A DNA stretch of 64,000 nt from Chrysopilus asiliformis. Taxonomy: Eukaryota; Arthropoda; Insecta; Diptera; Rhagionidae. The translations under genes were made by a program, and so were the position numbers. Under the pieces are notes generated by a model. That model ran no database searches. It was not told the DNA's origin and saw only the letters and a program-made list of their open reading frames with translations. Positions 53,870 to 64,000 of this stretch are shown here, piece by piece (the stretch's first letter is position 1; every line of letters starts with the position of its first letter). The stretch is taken from NCBI GenBank assembly GCA_964034945.1, contig OZ035963.1:48191032-48255031 (forward strand), written 5' to 3'.

Positions 53870-55351
53870 AAAAACATTGCGAATTTTCTGATTGTTGCTT
53901 TAAAAATATACACTCGATTGGACTTCCATATTTTTGACTAATTTCACATATCTTCCTTAGACTAACTGAATAAGTTAATCAAGTTTTCACACATAAAAAT
54001 CAAGCAAAACTTCAATATCGCCGGACATGCTGGATATTATTACCGCCTAAATTACCCCTTTTTGCCGATAATATGGCACCATTGTCATTGTTAACTCAAA
54101 TAATCTTTAAAAATGTCAGATGCTGAAGGGTCCAACTGTCACTGATTGATCATTTCCCATAATTTATCAGCAAATCCAAAACAGAAAAAAGAACACAAAA
54201 AGACCTTCAAAGTCTGTAAAAAGTACGGAGAATGAGGCATTTTCAATATAAAAAGATAATTTATCAGTTACCAACATCCGTGCATGTTGCACACACTTTC
54301 CACATAATCTTTGAGCGTTTCGAAACTAATCTAGACTGCATACCCGTCAACCCTATTGGGCGCAATTCTAATTTTCAAAAGACATTTAAAAAAAACAGAA
54401 CTCTTCCAAAACATTTCTAATCAATTTTCTTGTATTTATTCTCCTTGTGTATGAGCTGTGCATCGCCTAGTAATTTGAATAAGTCCTGTGGGTAATTCGA
54501 AAAAAAGGACATCATTAGGCTAAGGCAGTTAAGGGATGAACACCGAAAATGCATTGGATTTTTCCTTCACTTTCATTGAATCGAATTCAAATTTGAATCC
54601 TTTCGCGCTCTGGACACCGAAAAGTTTTAAAATAAATTTTATTGGCACTCTATATCGGTTGATAGCAGTAGAGACGACAATTATTTTTATTTATGCCGTG
54701 TGTTTTTTTTTTTGCTGGCCATATAATTCGATTGGATGCTCGTGTGCGATATGTGAGCGTTGCATGTGTGATACTACGATATATTAATGCTGCTACCAAA
54801 TGAAATAAATAACAAACTCAGAAACATTGAATAAAAAAACGCCATTGGGAACCGGTTTCGCTCCCCTGATCAACATGGAAGCTGAACTTATTAAAAGTTT
54901 TTTTTTCTCTGATTCTTTAATTCAACTCTTTTTTCTAAATAAATAAATACTCGTTGTGTATGTGAAGGGGCGATCACATCGCGTTAATGCAAATTTATTG
55001 TGTCAAGTTTAAAAATTGATCAGCAGCGAAGAATATCTGGTCATGGAACGCAATAGGATAAAATTAATTTGTAATAAACAGACGACGCGACGAACGGCAA
55101 ACATAAGACTTATCATAGCCCTTGGATTGTAGATATTTTGCTTGTGTTTTTGCCCCTTAAAATATTCTTATGGTTTTTATGGGATAGGACGGACTGGGAT
55201 GGGATGAGATTTCCAACTGTCATTTTGGTAGTAGGGTCTATACGCGTAATTAAAGTTCGAAAATGGTCGACCATCGATAGAGAGAAATACATTTTAATAT
55301 TATCTCTTGCTTCATATTGATTTAATAGTTTGTGATGTAATCCATTTATTT
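53870..55351. other. Unassigned AT-rich DNA
   Basis: No recognised feature. Open frames at 54232 and 54536 carry no motif. Confidence 0.35.
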
Positions 55352-55394
55352 AAAAATATGGCGGGTCTAAAACTCCTAGACCCGCCATATTTTT
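55352..55394. repeat. Perfect 18-bp hairpin
   Basis: AAAAATATGGCGGGTCTA and its exact complement surround a 7-nt loop AAACTCC. No T-run follows of the kind seen in bacterial terminators, and this is a eukaryotic context. Confidence 0.85.
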
Positions 55395-55989
55395 ACACAC
55401 TGCACAGAATTTTTCGAAACTTAGGGTCGAACACATTTAAAATAAATTTAAAAAAAGCTTCTCTTAAAAAAATGTCCTAAAAAGAAACAAAAATTTTGTT
55501 AAGTGTTGTGCATCAGAAATAAAAGCAAGACAAATATCTATTTCTTTTTATGCTTTTATCTTATATCTATTTTTGATACACAGCGACCAAAAAATATTTC
55601 TTTTTAGTACATTTCTAAAAGTTTCTTATCTATATCTCAAAGGTAAAGTTATATTTTCGAAAGTAAAAAAAATAAAAATAAATTAAAAAATAAAAACTTC
55701 TTTTAATTTATTTGAATTTCTTTTAGAAATGTCGAAAATATAACTTTATCTTTGAGATATCCTGACGGACTTTCGGATTTAGCGACTCCAGATTCGGATT
55801 TAACGACACCAAAAATCCCTAGAAGAGATTTTTCTTCCGGAAAATTTGGGAAAAAGGACAATAAGTGTTTAAAATGTGATTTCATATAATTCTTCCATAT
55901 ACCAAAATTTATTGTTGAATCGGAGTCACTGTTCAAGAATTAAAACTTCGCAATCTGTTTTCGAAAAAACCTGTATGGGAAAGTGAGAA
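55395..55989. other. Unassigned DNA with a 29-bp inverted pair
   Basis: ATATCTCAAAGGTAAAGTTA (from about 55632) has an inverted partner at about 55733-55761 with one difference. Text at 55840-55930 (AATGTGATTTCATATAATTC, CCATATACCAAAATTTATTG) resembles the tandem units of DINE family 2. Confidence 0.4.
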
Positions 55990-56232
55990 CCCAAGAAACA
56001 ATTTGTAACCGTGGTTACAAAAAAACCTTCAATTTAGGTTACATTTTCGTTACATTTTAGATGGTTTCCGAATAAACCCGCCAAAAACGGTTATTTTGAA
56101 ACCAGCTTCTAAATAGGGTTTCTGAAACGTTTCTGAAAGGTTCCAGAAACCAGATGTGAAACTTTTAACTTTTGTTACCATGGTTTCAAATACGTTTCTG
56201 AACCGGAATGTAACCTCAAATTGTTACTTGGG
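55990..56232. mobile_element. MITE with CCCAAGWAACAATTTG ends
   Basis: CCCAAGAAACAATTTGTAAC at 55990 is mirrored by CCCAAGTAACAATTTGAGGT read back from 56232. The interior holds GGTTTC/GAAACC and GTTAC/GTAAC words in both orientations. Terminal wording resembles that of 60454-60555. Confidence 0.7.
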
Positions 56233-56265
56233 AAGGGACAAATGTGGTGGTACTAACCTAGCTCA

Positions 56266-56852
56266 AAAACATAACAAAAGCTATAACTGCCAAACTGGCA
56301 ATTACTGAAAACCCGTATGGTGATATGGCATTGTTCAAAGTTTAAGTGAACGGCGAACAGTTGTACCAAAATTCCACTTTGAAGTCAAACTTTCCAATAA
56401 GATTTTTTAAAATTTATTCTAATCGGACTTTGATGTATGGGAGTTTTATGTAGGTTAGGTTAGGTTAAGAAGACCGCGCGCGCCCAGACGCAAGCACAGC
56501 GCTACACTCGGAGGCCTGTTTTATGTAGAATCATATCCTAAATAACTTTTGTTCTTCCACTTTTTTGATAAGATGCACCGTTTTGGAGATATTCGCAAAA
56601 AAACGTTTTCGTTCTAATGGTCCATTTTTGCCCATTAACGAATGAAAACGAATCTGCGTAAAATTTCAAGTCTCTAGCTCAATTCGTGCGCCCGCAATCC
56701 GCGCCACAGACGGACGGACATGCAAAATTCAATTTTTTTTTATCATTCTAAACACACTGGTGTAATTCATTTTTGTGTGTGATGACGGGATCTTGGCGTT
56801 ACAAACGGTAAGGCAAATTTAATATACCCTTTGGTTTCACCATACGGGTATA
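56266..56852 (-). mobile_element. DINE/mini-me-like element, copy E
   Basis: Same architecture as copies A and B and the same orientation, with the shortest (GTCY) tract (about 56703-56721). It retains GTTTAAGTGAACGG uninterrupted, the empty site for the MITE in copy C. A 64-bp insertion lies at 56454-56517. The minus-strand 5' subterminal repeat TATACCCGTATGGTGAAACC and 3' CACCATACGGGT plus stem-loop are intact. Confidence 0.72.
56454..56517. mobile_element. 64-bp insertion with 11-bp target duplication
   Basis: GTTTTATGTAG is duplicated at 56443-56453 and 56518-56528; copy B has it once. The insert starts GTTAGGTTAGGTTAAGAAG and continues into a GC-rich part (CCGCGCGCGCCCAGACGC). A long duplication without terminal inverted repeats points to target-primed retroposition, for instance a very short SINE or the truncated 3' end of a LINE. 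The GGTTAGG motif at one end could be the tail of such an element. Confidence 0.75.
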
Positions 56853-58194
56853 AATAATGTACCTAGCTTAAAAATATGTACGTTGTCAAAAACAACATAA
56901 ACCCGTCAACAGTGAGTCCGAAAGCTATAATAGTTTTTGATAATCATGAAAAGTTTGAGTAATTGGCAAAAATCCGCCTGGTTTCCTTTTTAATTTTTAA
57001 TTTTCAAAAAATCGAAAATCACAATAAAAGGCGTTTTTAAAAAATTGAGGGGGGTTTTTTTATATATGTATCTTCTAAATATTTTTCAATGCAAACTTAA
57101 GTTTTTTTTAAATCCCGAAAAACCGGTTGTTTAAATATTGGGTCTAAAATTTTTACGAAAAAGAGAAGCGTTCATATACCTCAACTCGAAATATGAAATT
57201 GAAACTTTTCTGCAGATTTTTCCCTCGTATATCATATTCTTTGCAACCAAAGATTCTTTCAAAGATGTTTTTTTTTTGCTTTGACTGACTGATATAAGAA
57301 TTGTGAAATTTTCTGAAACAATATTCTTATGGGAATTGTTTGATATTTTTTCCATTTCTTATCAATACATACCATAAGCATAAATTTATCATAAAATTAT
57401 GTTACCGTCTCTCTAGTCAAAACAAAACGCGAGAGCAAAAGATTTAAATTATTTCGTTATTTTTCAAATTGACTCCATTCGCAACATAACAACCGCATAA
57501 AACACGAACGTATCTTATGAAAAAATAGTATTAAATATCAAAATGTTATCACCCGAAGTGGAAAATTTGATTCCGCATAGAAAACTCATGGAAAAAAAAA
57601 CTATCCCAACCTTATGCGAACAGTACAACATGGAAAAGTTGAATTAATTGAAAATATGTCGCGATATATCGTAATACCTTTTGATGTTTTGTATTTTAAA
57701 ACCATAACAAGTTTTATTTGCATTTCATTTGCACGTTAGATTCTTGATGGTTTCTTAACTCTATTCGTTGCACTCTCTATCTATCTGACATATTATATAG
57801 TTGTACACCCTCGTTAAGCGCTTACATAACTAATTCATTTGTTGTTTTTATTGTTTATGCTTTTTTCGAATGTTAATTATGCATGCCACAAACTTTAGCC
57901 ATTGAAAAGTGCATAATCATATCGTGCAGGGAAATGTATGGAGATTCTAAGAGACAAAAGCGTAGTTGGGAAAATGTATGTGCATTACAAAATAAAAGTA
58001 GTTCACTGGCAAACGTTGAGATGTTTTTTTTTAAACTCATTAAATCGATTATCTGTACGCAAGGTTAATTTTTAATTTTAAATATAGACGTAAAAATGAA
58101 ATGCAAAAAGTTTTTGTGAAAAATGCCGAAGCTTTTTGTAATTTCACTGTAGGAAATTTTATTGCTTGAAATTTTATATATTAGATTTAGAATA
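56853..58194. other. Unassigned AT-rich DNA
   Basis: A 34-codon frame at 57543-57647 (MLSPEVENLIPHRKLMEKKT...) is compact and not low-complexity, but is too short to assign. No other feature. Confidence 0.3.
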
Positions 58195-58565
58195 CTGTGT
58201 GTAACTCATCGAACCAATCATCGGACACAAAAATGAACTACACCAGGGTGTTAGGAATGACAAAGATTTTGATTTCCGCATGTCTGTCCGTCTGTCCGTC
58301 CGTGAACACCATAACTTTCGAAAGGATTGAGCTAGAGACTTGAAATTTCATGTTAATGGCTGGAGTAAGTTCTTGGGCGGGCAAAATTGGACCATTCCTT
58401 CCCCCTACCCCTTACCCCCTACCCTCTTTCCCCTTCCCTCTTCCCCTTTTCCCCGTCCCCCATACAAACGAAATAGTTTTTTGCGATTTTCTCGAAAACG
58501 GTAAGTCATATTGAAAAATTTATAAAGGTAAAATGTGGTTAGAATATGATTTTACATAACTTATC

Positions 58566-59907
58566 TACACTAGAAAATTTTATTGTAATTTTACCACTAT
58601 AATAGTAGGAAACCATTTTCCTACTATAATAGTAGTAAAATTAAACCGAGTCGTAATGGCTTAAAAGCTATGCATTTTTACTCATTCTGTGGCGTACAAA
58701 AGCCACGTTTACGGGGGAACTTTAAACTAAATAAGAAGTAAGAGTACAATACTGGTGTAAACTTACGACATTTTTTGTTTAAAATTACACCGAAAGTGGT
58801 ATTAGAATTTCTCGGCTTATACGGTCTGCAAAAACAAAAATAATACATTAAAATTATTATATTATTTTTACGGACGTTTTCACATCCAAATTTTCCCCCA
58901 ACAGGTCGGGCATGTCTGCCGTGAAAACCCATCAGGAGCCTGGGGTGGCTTCATGTAACTTATTTTCGATCGACTAATTGGTCGAAGGAAATCTTTCGTC
59001 GACCGAAACAGGAGGACACTCACTCTGGTGCACACGATATAAGAGTCTTTTCTGGGTAATTTGGGGTCGCTGAATCCGAATCTGGCAGTGGTTTGGCTGT
59101 ACCAGCTTTACTTTTTCAGATATGAAGGAAAAAATAATTGTTGATTTCCAGATTATAAACATTTATGAGTTACTCACCATATCGGAAAAAGTAGAGCTGG
59201 TACAGCCAAACCACTGCCAGATTCGGATTCAGCGACCCCAAATTACCCAGAAAAGACTCTTATATCGTGTGCACCAGAGTGAGTGTCCTCCTGTTTAATC
59301 AGTTTTGGTCGACGAAAGATTTCCTTCGACCAATTAGTCGATCGAAAATAAGTTACATGAAGCCACCCCTGTTTCTGGTATGGAAGCTGGCTCACCGTCA
59401 TCAGAGCCTGCTTTACCAGTTTCCACGCAGGCTTACAGGATTTTGGTGGAGTAAAACTCGATTTGAGTATTTATACTCCGGTGCCACAAACCTTGCGCGA
59501 ATTATAAGGTTAAGGCAACATAGCTCCATCAAGCCAGAGCGAATAAACTATTTAGTGTTTAACCATTGAACCATTTCTGGAATGGCGATCAAATGACTCA
59601 TCAAACACGCTAATGTCGTCAACTGCATTGTGAATGAAATTGTCCGTTCAATAAAGCAAAAAGCCCCGTGAGCGTGTTTTTACACCAAAATGAGAGTAAA
59701 AATATGAATATTGGTCGAAATTTTACGCAAGGTTTAAAATTACCCTATTTTTAGTGTAAGATTAATGTTTTTTGGGTGAGTTTACAACTTAAATGGTGTG
59801 CGAGCTAAATTCTGATTTTTTTTTCGAAATTTTACGACTTTTTTGCAAATTTACCCCGTTTTTACCCCATTTTTCGGTTTAAATACAAATCCATTTTCTA
59901 CAGTGTT
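58566..59907. mobile_element. 1.34-kb element nested in DINE-related copy G
   Basis: Its boundaries are inferred from the break in copy G. The left end CACTAGAAAATTTTATTG and the reversed right end CACTGTAGAAAATGGATTTG are imperfect inverted repeats; CACTGTAGAAAAT-type ends occur in CACTA/Chapaev and related elements, but no clean target duplication was seen. TTTTACCC-like words are repeated near the right end. It contains the very long inverted repeat at 58942-59370. No transposase frame was found. Confidence 0.6.
58942..59370. repeat. Very long inverted repeat, about 185-bp arms
   Basis: The left arm 58942-59123 and right arm 59178-59370 are near-identical reverse complements. Shared stretches include TTATTTTCGATCGACTAATT, GGTGCACACGATATAAGAG and CAAACCACTGCCAGATTCGG. 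The main difference is a short insertion/replacement near 59297-59305 in the right arm. The loop is about 54 bp. There are no terminal repeats of its own. A transcript would form a duplex of more than 180 bp. Confidence 0.9.
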
Positions 59908-60005
59908 AACTTCAAAATCCAGTTGGACCACTCGTTCCGGCTCCCCGATAGAAATTGTATCGTTTTTTTTCTATTTTCTCGAAAACGAACGAGAGAAAGA
60001 ATAGT

Positions 60006-60224
60006 TCAATTTTTTTATTTTCGTAAGACGTTTAACTTTTGCTAAGAGCATACACTGTGCCAAATTTTAGCTTCCTACCTCTATTAGTTCTTACTTTTTC
60101 AAGTTTTTGTTTTTTGTGTTAAAATGTTAAATTTTTGACCCAATTTTTACTGCTTTTTGACCCAATTTTATTTTTACTGCATTAGACGAGATCAATTTCA
60201 GGCAAAATTATGAGGATGTCCGTA
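60006..60224. other. Unassigned DNA
   Basis: GACCCAATTTTTACTGC and GACCCAATTTTATTTTTACTGC repeat at about 60138-60182. No gene. Confidence 0.35.
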
Positions 60225-60400
60225 CATATTTCTCGAAATCTATGCGCTTTTATGTAAAAATGCATATTACCAAATTTAAAGGAGATAAAATTTCCTGCAT
60301 TTTTTCCTTTAACGGTTTTGACGTATCTTAAACGGTTCTCGAGATTTTGGAAAAAATGCTTGTTTTTACATATTTTTTTCCGAAATTAAATATTGCAGAA
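60225..60400. repeat. Host repeat of the SINE composite, without SINE
   Basis: ATTTCTCGAAATCTATGCGC, AAAAATGCATATTACCAAAT, GACGTATCTTAAACGGTTCT then CGAGATTTTGG and AAATTAAATATTGCAGA match the host element at 13.8-14.6 kb and 19.85-20.6 kb, but AACGGTTCT occurs once and no SINE is present. Confidence 0.6.
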
Positions 60401-60453
60401 GAAAGTTTTGTGTTGATCACAACTGATATTTCATCATAATATGATGAATTAGT

Positions 60454-60555
60454 ATCCCAAGTAACCAAATAGGGCGTAAAGTGGTCGTGGCGACTTTAAC
60501 ATCGGATCTTTATGGTCGCGACGACCACTTTACGCCCTATTTGGTTACTTGGGAT
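60454..60555. mobile_element. Near-palindromic MITE with ATCCCAAGTAACC ends
   Basis: The first 34 bp, starting ATCCCAAGTAACCAAATAGG and ending AAAGTGGTCG, are exactly mirrored at the other end. The remaining ~34-bp centre includes TGGCGAC and GGTCGCGACG. The 102-bp length and perfect arms suggest a young copy. Related wording is seen at 18229, 42786-42895 and 55990. Confidence 0.85.
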
Positions 60556-63489
60556 TACGATGAACTCGTTTAACATAACTAATTATGTTAAAAAAGTACT
60601 ATCGCACCATCAGGTGGATCAAGTTATGTTTCTATATTATAATTTAAATAATACCCACAATAAAAGTCATCTTTACGCAATAGAAAAAATATAAAAGCAA
60701 AAACTTTTCCACAATATTTTTAACCAATGACACCAATTTTAACCAATATTCTTGGGTATAATTTATATTTCCTAATTTTCTTTAAATTGGAATTTTGAAA
60801 TGATAAGAAGCTTCTTTTTACTTTCTACATAAGGTAGGTTGAAAATATTGTAATATACTATGACAAATCCTAAACATGTTTACTTTTCGACGATTTTTAT
60901 TATCCAAATTTGTTATTGTTTTTTATTGAATTATTTCACATGCATATCCCAACGAAAATTGAAGAGAAAAATTTATTGAAAACAAACATTATGTATACGG
61001 AAAAACATCAGAAATTGCTTACAAAGTTATTATTTTAAAATCGCCAACAAACCGATCTGAAATAATTTTGCTTACTTTATCAAAAATAGCACATGTTTGG
61101 GTTTAAAAAAAAATCGCTTGATTTACAAAACATAAGTAAGTAATTGGGTCAAGATTAAATTCGATTGTTATGTAAAAGGTGTAAAAAAATTATTGTAGCA
61201 TAGAATAACAAGAAAAGAATAGTAAGAAATCAAAAACAAAACATTTGTAATTATTATAGGAAATTAAAATTTTACAGTTGATCGGGTCTCTATATATCGG
61301 CAGTTTTTTTTATATCAGCATCGGAGTATATGAAAACGACGATCGGTACACATGACAAATTATTAAGTAATCTTATTCAATGGCATTGGACTAGCATTGT
61401 TTTTCCAATTTGAATTTTCATAACAGAGTTTTCCCTCCAATCTTGCAACATTTATCCGTATTTGCATAGATTGCAAACGAATGCATATTAATAAAATAAT
61501 GACTTGGGTGTCAGTTGCACTTCAATTGATTGAAATAAAAACACGTGGGAAATTATACTACATCGATTGGTTTGTGTGAAAAGATTTACATTTGATTTTT
61601 CAAATTTTAGATAATTCTGTGGGCTTTAGAGCTCTTTACAAGAATATTCATATCAAATCTAATTTTTATATAAAGATTTTTTTCTTATCAAATGTTTCAT
61701 TACCTAGATTTTTATTTAGAAATGCACTAGGAGCACGATTTTTATGCTTCTCCCCAAGTTTACATTAATTACATTAATTACATTAATTACGTTGCTGACG
61801 TGTAAATAATAAAAATTAGTTATATACGCGTAATTTCCCCCTCCCGATCCTACCTAAAAGTGTGACGTATTTTTTGACATTCGTTAATCGTTAAACTTCG
61901 GTTGTTTTCTTTAATACAATTGCATTAATGACTTTTACTGAGCTTTCCAAAAAGTAAGGTAACAACAAGCATTTTCAAGATTTCCGAGAATTCTGACGGA
62001 ATGTCATTGACTTTAACGAAAGAATTTCTGTTTTAATTACACCAAGTAAAAAATCTATTTTCGGTTCTAATTGAAAACAATACACGAAAAATAACACTTA
62101 GATTACAATTTTAAATACCATCTTCAATATATCTGTCAAATGTATTTATTTTAGATTTCGATATTATATTTTTTTCACATCGCAACGATTTCTTTTTCAC
62201 TAGCAATAATCAAAGTCAATAGGAAAAAATCCTGAAAGTGAGAAAATGGATTTTTGTTCATTTTAAAATTTATTTAATCCACCTACACACGGTTATATTT
62301 CTAGTGTTTTACCACTTTTTAATATCGGCCATGATTAAGTTATAACATAAATCAAACATCCAACAACACCGCAAATAACAAAAATATTAATTTTTCGTGT
62401 TTGTCATAAGAAAACTTGTGTTAATATATTCACACACATTAAGCTAAACTTCTCAAGAGTCATAATTCAAATTTGAATGACTGTTTATGTTTTTTTTCCT
62501 ATTGCTTTAGTTTGACATTATGGATTTTTTTGTGCAATATATATTTTTTTTTGTTTATACAGATAAGATTAAAAAAATATTTATAGATTGAAAATAAGAT
62601 CGCAACAGTAAGAATTTTAATAAAATAAGATTTTATTCTTATAATGACAAGCGAAAAATTCTCTATTTCACAAATAAAAAACGCCGTTTTTTTAAAGCAA
62701 TAAATCGTTTCCGTGTTGAACGATCCCAATCAAATTGAAACATATATGCGACGATCGCGTTCAAAATATTTTATTCGTATCGAAACTATTTATAAATTTT
62801 AACAATTAATTTGGCAACCGAAACACTTTTATCTGCCTTTTATTATTATTATTTTTGGTAAAACATCTTTAGTGCATATTTTAGAATTTGGTCGCATAAT
62901 GATCGATACATGCACGTATCTAAATTTATAAGCAATAAGAATTTGTCTTAAATATGTTGCATTCAAATAAATTACATATTCGTCTTTACAATAGACGAAT
63001 TCGTCTACAATCGTGATCTTTTCAAATAATTATTATTATTGGTTAAATCTTAAGACAATGGAATTTATTTGCGACCTGAATGATATAAAGTTAATGTTTG
63101 GACCGAATTTTGGCACCGAATTCAATTGAATTTATTTGAAACAATAAATTAATTAGTGAAGAATTTCTGTAAGGATCATCAAATTGGTGTAAAAGTTTTT
63201 TAAGTGCATTTAAATTTATTTTGTTCGACCTTTAATATTATTTTCTAGTTTATTCCACATCCATAAAAATTTCAACGAGTCCTGTCTGTTAAAGCCTATG
63301 ACGAAAGTCTGTTTAGATGTCGATGCTGTGAGCAACAAACCTGGGACTGTATTTATTTAATCATAAGTGTGCTAAAATTGAAAATTCGATTTTTAAGTTT
63401 TCTCGAATTTTTGTCTGAAAATACGAACAAATTTTTCAGTTTGTAAAAATGTATTAGTGGAAATTTTTCTACCGCATCCACTCTTTTGA
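60556..63489. other. Unassigned AT-rich DNA
   Basis: Nearly 3 kb of very AT-rich sequence with no gene or mobile element. A short direct repeat ACATTAATT (three times near 61760-61790) is the only pattern noted. Confidence 0.35.
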
Positions 63490-63542
63490 CGCTTTTGATG
63501 GTCAGTTTTTAGAAAAATTCTAAAAACTGACCATCAAAAGCG
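63490..63542. repeat. Perfect 24-bp hairpin
   Basis: CGCTTTTGATGGTCAGTTTT plus TAGA and its exact complement are separated by 5 nt (AAAAT). It could form a tight stem in RNA or a cruciform. Confidence 0.9.
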
Positions 63543-63660
63543 TGTTTCTTGTGAATAATAAAAAATTAAAAAAAAACACTTATGGCGGGTTTCACGAACG
63601 GCCACTAAATCGAGTTAGCAGTAGGGTAACTATATTTTTTTTTGTGTATGAATCCGAGAT
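63543..63660. repeat. Repeat phrase shared with 4.57 kb
   Basis: GGCGGGTTTCACGAACGGC and CTAAATCGAGTTAGC (63583-63620) resemble 4567-4610. Possibly an end of an unrecognised element. Confidence 0.35.
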
Positions 63661-63664
63661 AAAT

Positions 63665-63740
63665 ACCCTCCCCCCCCCCTTTTTCCCCCTTCCCCTATGG
63701 AAGGATAGGGGAAGGGGGAGAGGGGAAAAAAGGGGGGGTA
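63665..63740. repeat. Poly-C/poly-G mirror hairpin
   Basis: A C-rich run (63669-63696) is followed after a short loop by a G-rich complement (63706-63738). The arms are homopurine/homopyrimidine and imperfectly matched in length. Runs of G in the right arm could also form a G-quadruplex. Confidence 0.75.
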
Positions 63741-64000
63741 CGTTGTGAAGAATTTTTTTATGTTTCGAAATTAAGGTTTGTTTCAGATCCTGTTTTTTTT
63801 TTTGTTTCTGATATATGTAAGATTGTATTATGTATATTTAATGTTATTCAATGAAGTGCGCCGCACGCGATTTTCCTTTTTTTTTTTGAAGAAAATGCAT
63901 TAAAGGTAGTAATTTGTGAGAAAATTGCGCTTCAGGCGAAAAATTTTGGGTTTCAAGGTCGATTTTTTTTAAATTTAGAGTTTCTAACACTACACAGAAA
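63741..64000. other. Unassigned AT-rich DNA
   Basis: No feature recognised up to the window end. Confidence 0.35.

Larger units (their letters stand above)
58195..60005 (+). mobile_element. DINE-related element (family 2), copy G, interrupted
   Basis: AACTCATCGAACCAATCATC, GGACACAAAAATGAAC, a short (GTCY) tract (58279-58305), ACCATAACTTTCGAAAGGA, TTGAGCTAGAGACTTGAAAT and a C-rich run lead into GATTTTACATAACTTATCTA. The sequence resumes after 59907 with AAATCCAGTTGGACCACTCG and TTTTCTCGAAAACG, which follow directly in copy F. A 1.34-kb element therefore inserted here. Confidence 0.7.

Noticed and set aside
55352..55394. Rho-independent terminator
   Set aside because: It looks like a stem-loop, but the surrounding sequence is eukaryotic and no bacterial gene is nearby.
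56454..56480. Interstitial telomere sequence
   Set aside because: Only about two and a half GGTTA(G) units are present, and the rest of the insert is unrelated GC-rich sequence.

Overview
The window looks like gene-poor, AT-rich insect DNA, most probably from a dipteran fly. The support is indirect: Tc1/mariner-, hAT-, piggyBac- and PIF/Harbinger-type elements, mini-me/DINE-like elements carrying (GTCY)n microsatellites (mini-me elements were described from Diptera), a tRNA-headed SINE, and one long Asn/Ser/Thr-rich exon ending at a canonical splice donor. No bacterial operons, rRNA genes, CRISPR arrays or functional tRNA genes were seen. Most open frames longer than 60 codons are chance frames, or frames through tandem repeats, and I do not call them genes.

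Layout. 0-12.5 kb: a hAT-like MITE with an 8-bp target duplication (257-1022), a deleted mariner (1795-2355), a small inverted-repeat MITE (4960-5206), a 17-bp tandem repeat, a 760-bp foldback element (6854-7614), two head-to-tail DINE-like copies (7.99-9.28 kb), a TTAA-flanked piggyBac-like MITE (9526-10147) and the frameshifted C-terminal end of a non-LTR reverse transcriptase (10.58-11.33 kb). 12.5-25 kb: a composite repeat carrying a tRNA-derived SINE (13.8-14.6 kb, again inverted at 19.85-20.6 kb), long hairpins at 16.2-16.6 kb, and a 1.69-kb 12-bp minisatellite inside a DINE-related element (20.86-22.55 kb).

25-31 kb: the most gene-like part. Mostly non-repetitive AT-rich DNA leads to a single coding exon ending at 29639 (phase 0). 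It has no in-frame ATG before codon ~220, so it is probably an internal exon. Its function is not recognised, and the rest of the gene is not identified here; the DNA downstream is probably intron.

31-64 kb: further repeats with nested insertions, and hairpins. These include TTAA MITEs at 31.6, 36.2, 42.7 and 46.2 kb, a hAT-like insertion inside a SINE at 32.2-33.0 kb, DINE copies at 35.7, 43.0 and 56.3 kb, related elements with (GTCY)n at 36.6 and 58.2 kb, pogo-like MITEs at 40.2 and 49.3 kb, Harbinger-like MITEs at 48.1 and 50.4 kb, and perfect or near-perfect hairpins at 51.0, 53.3, 53.8, 55.4, 59.0 and 63.5 kb.

The main interest is genome dynamics: insertion events can be dated relative to one another because empty sites are present in the same window, and a TE-borne microsatellite ranges from about 18 bp to 1.7 kb across its copies. 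All assignments were made by eye; similarity searches were not possible.
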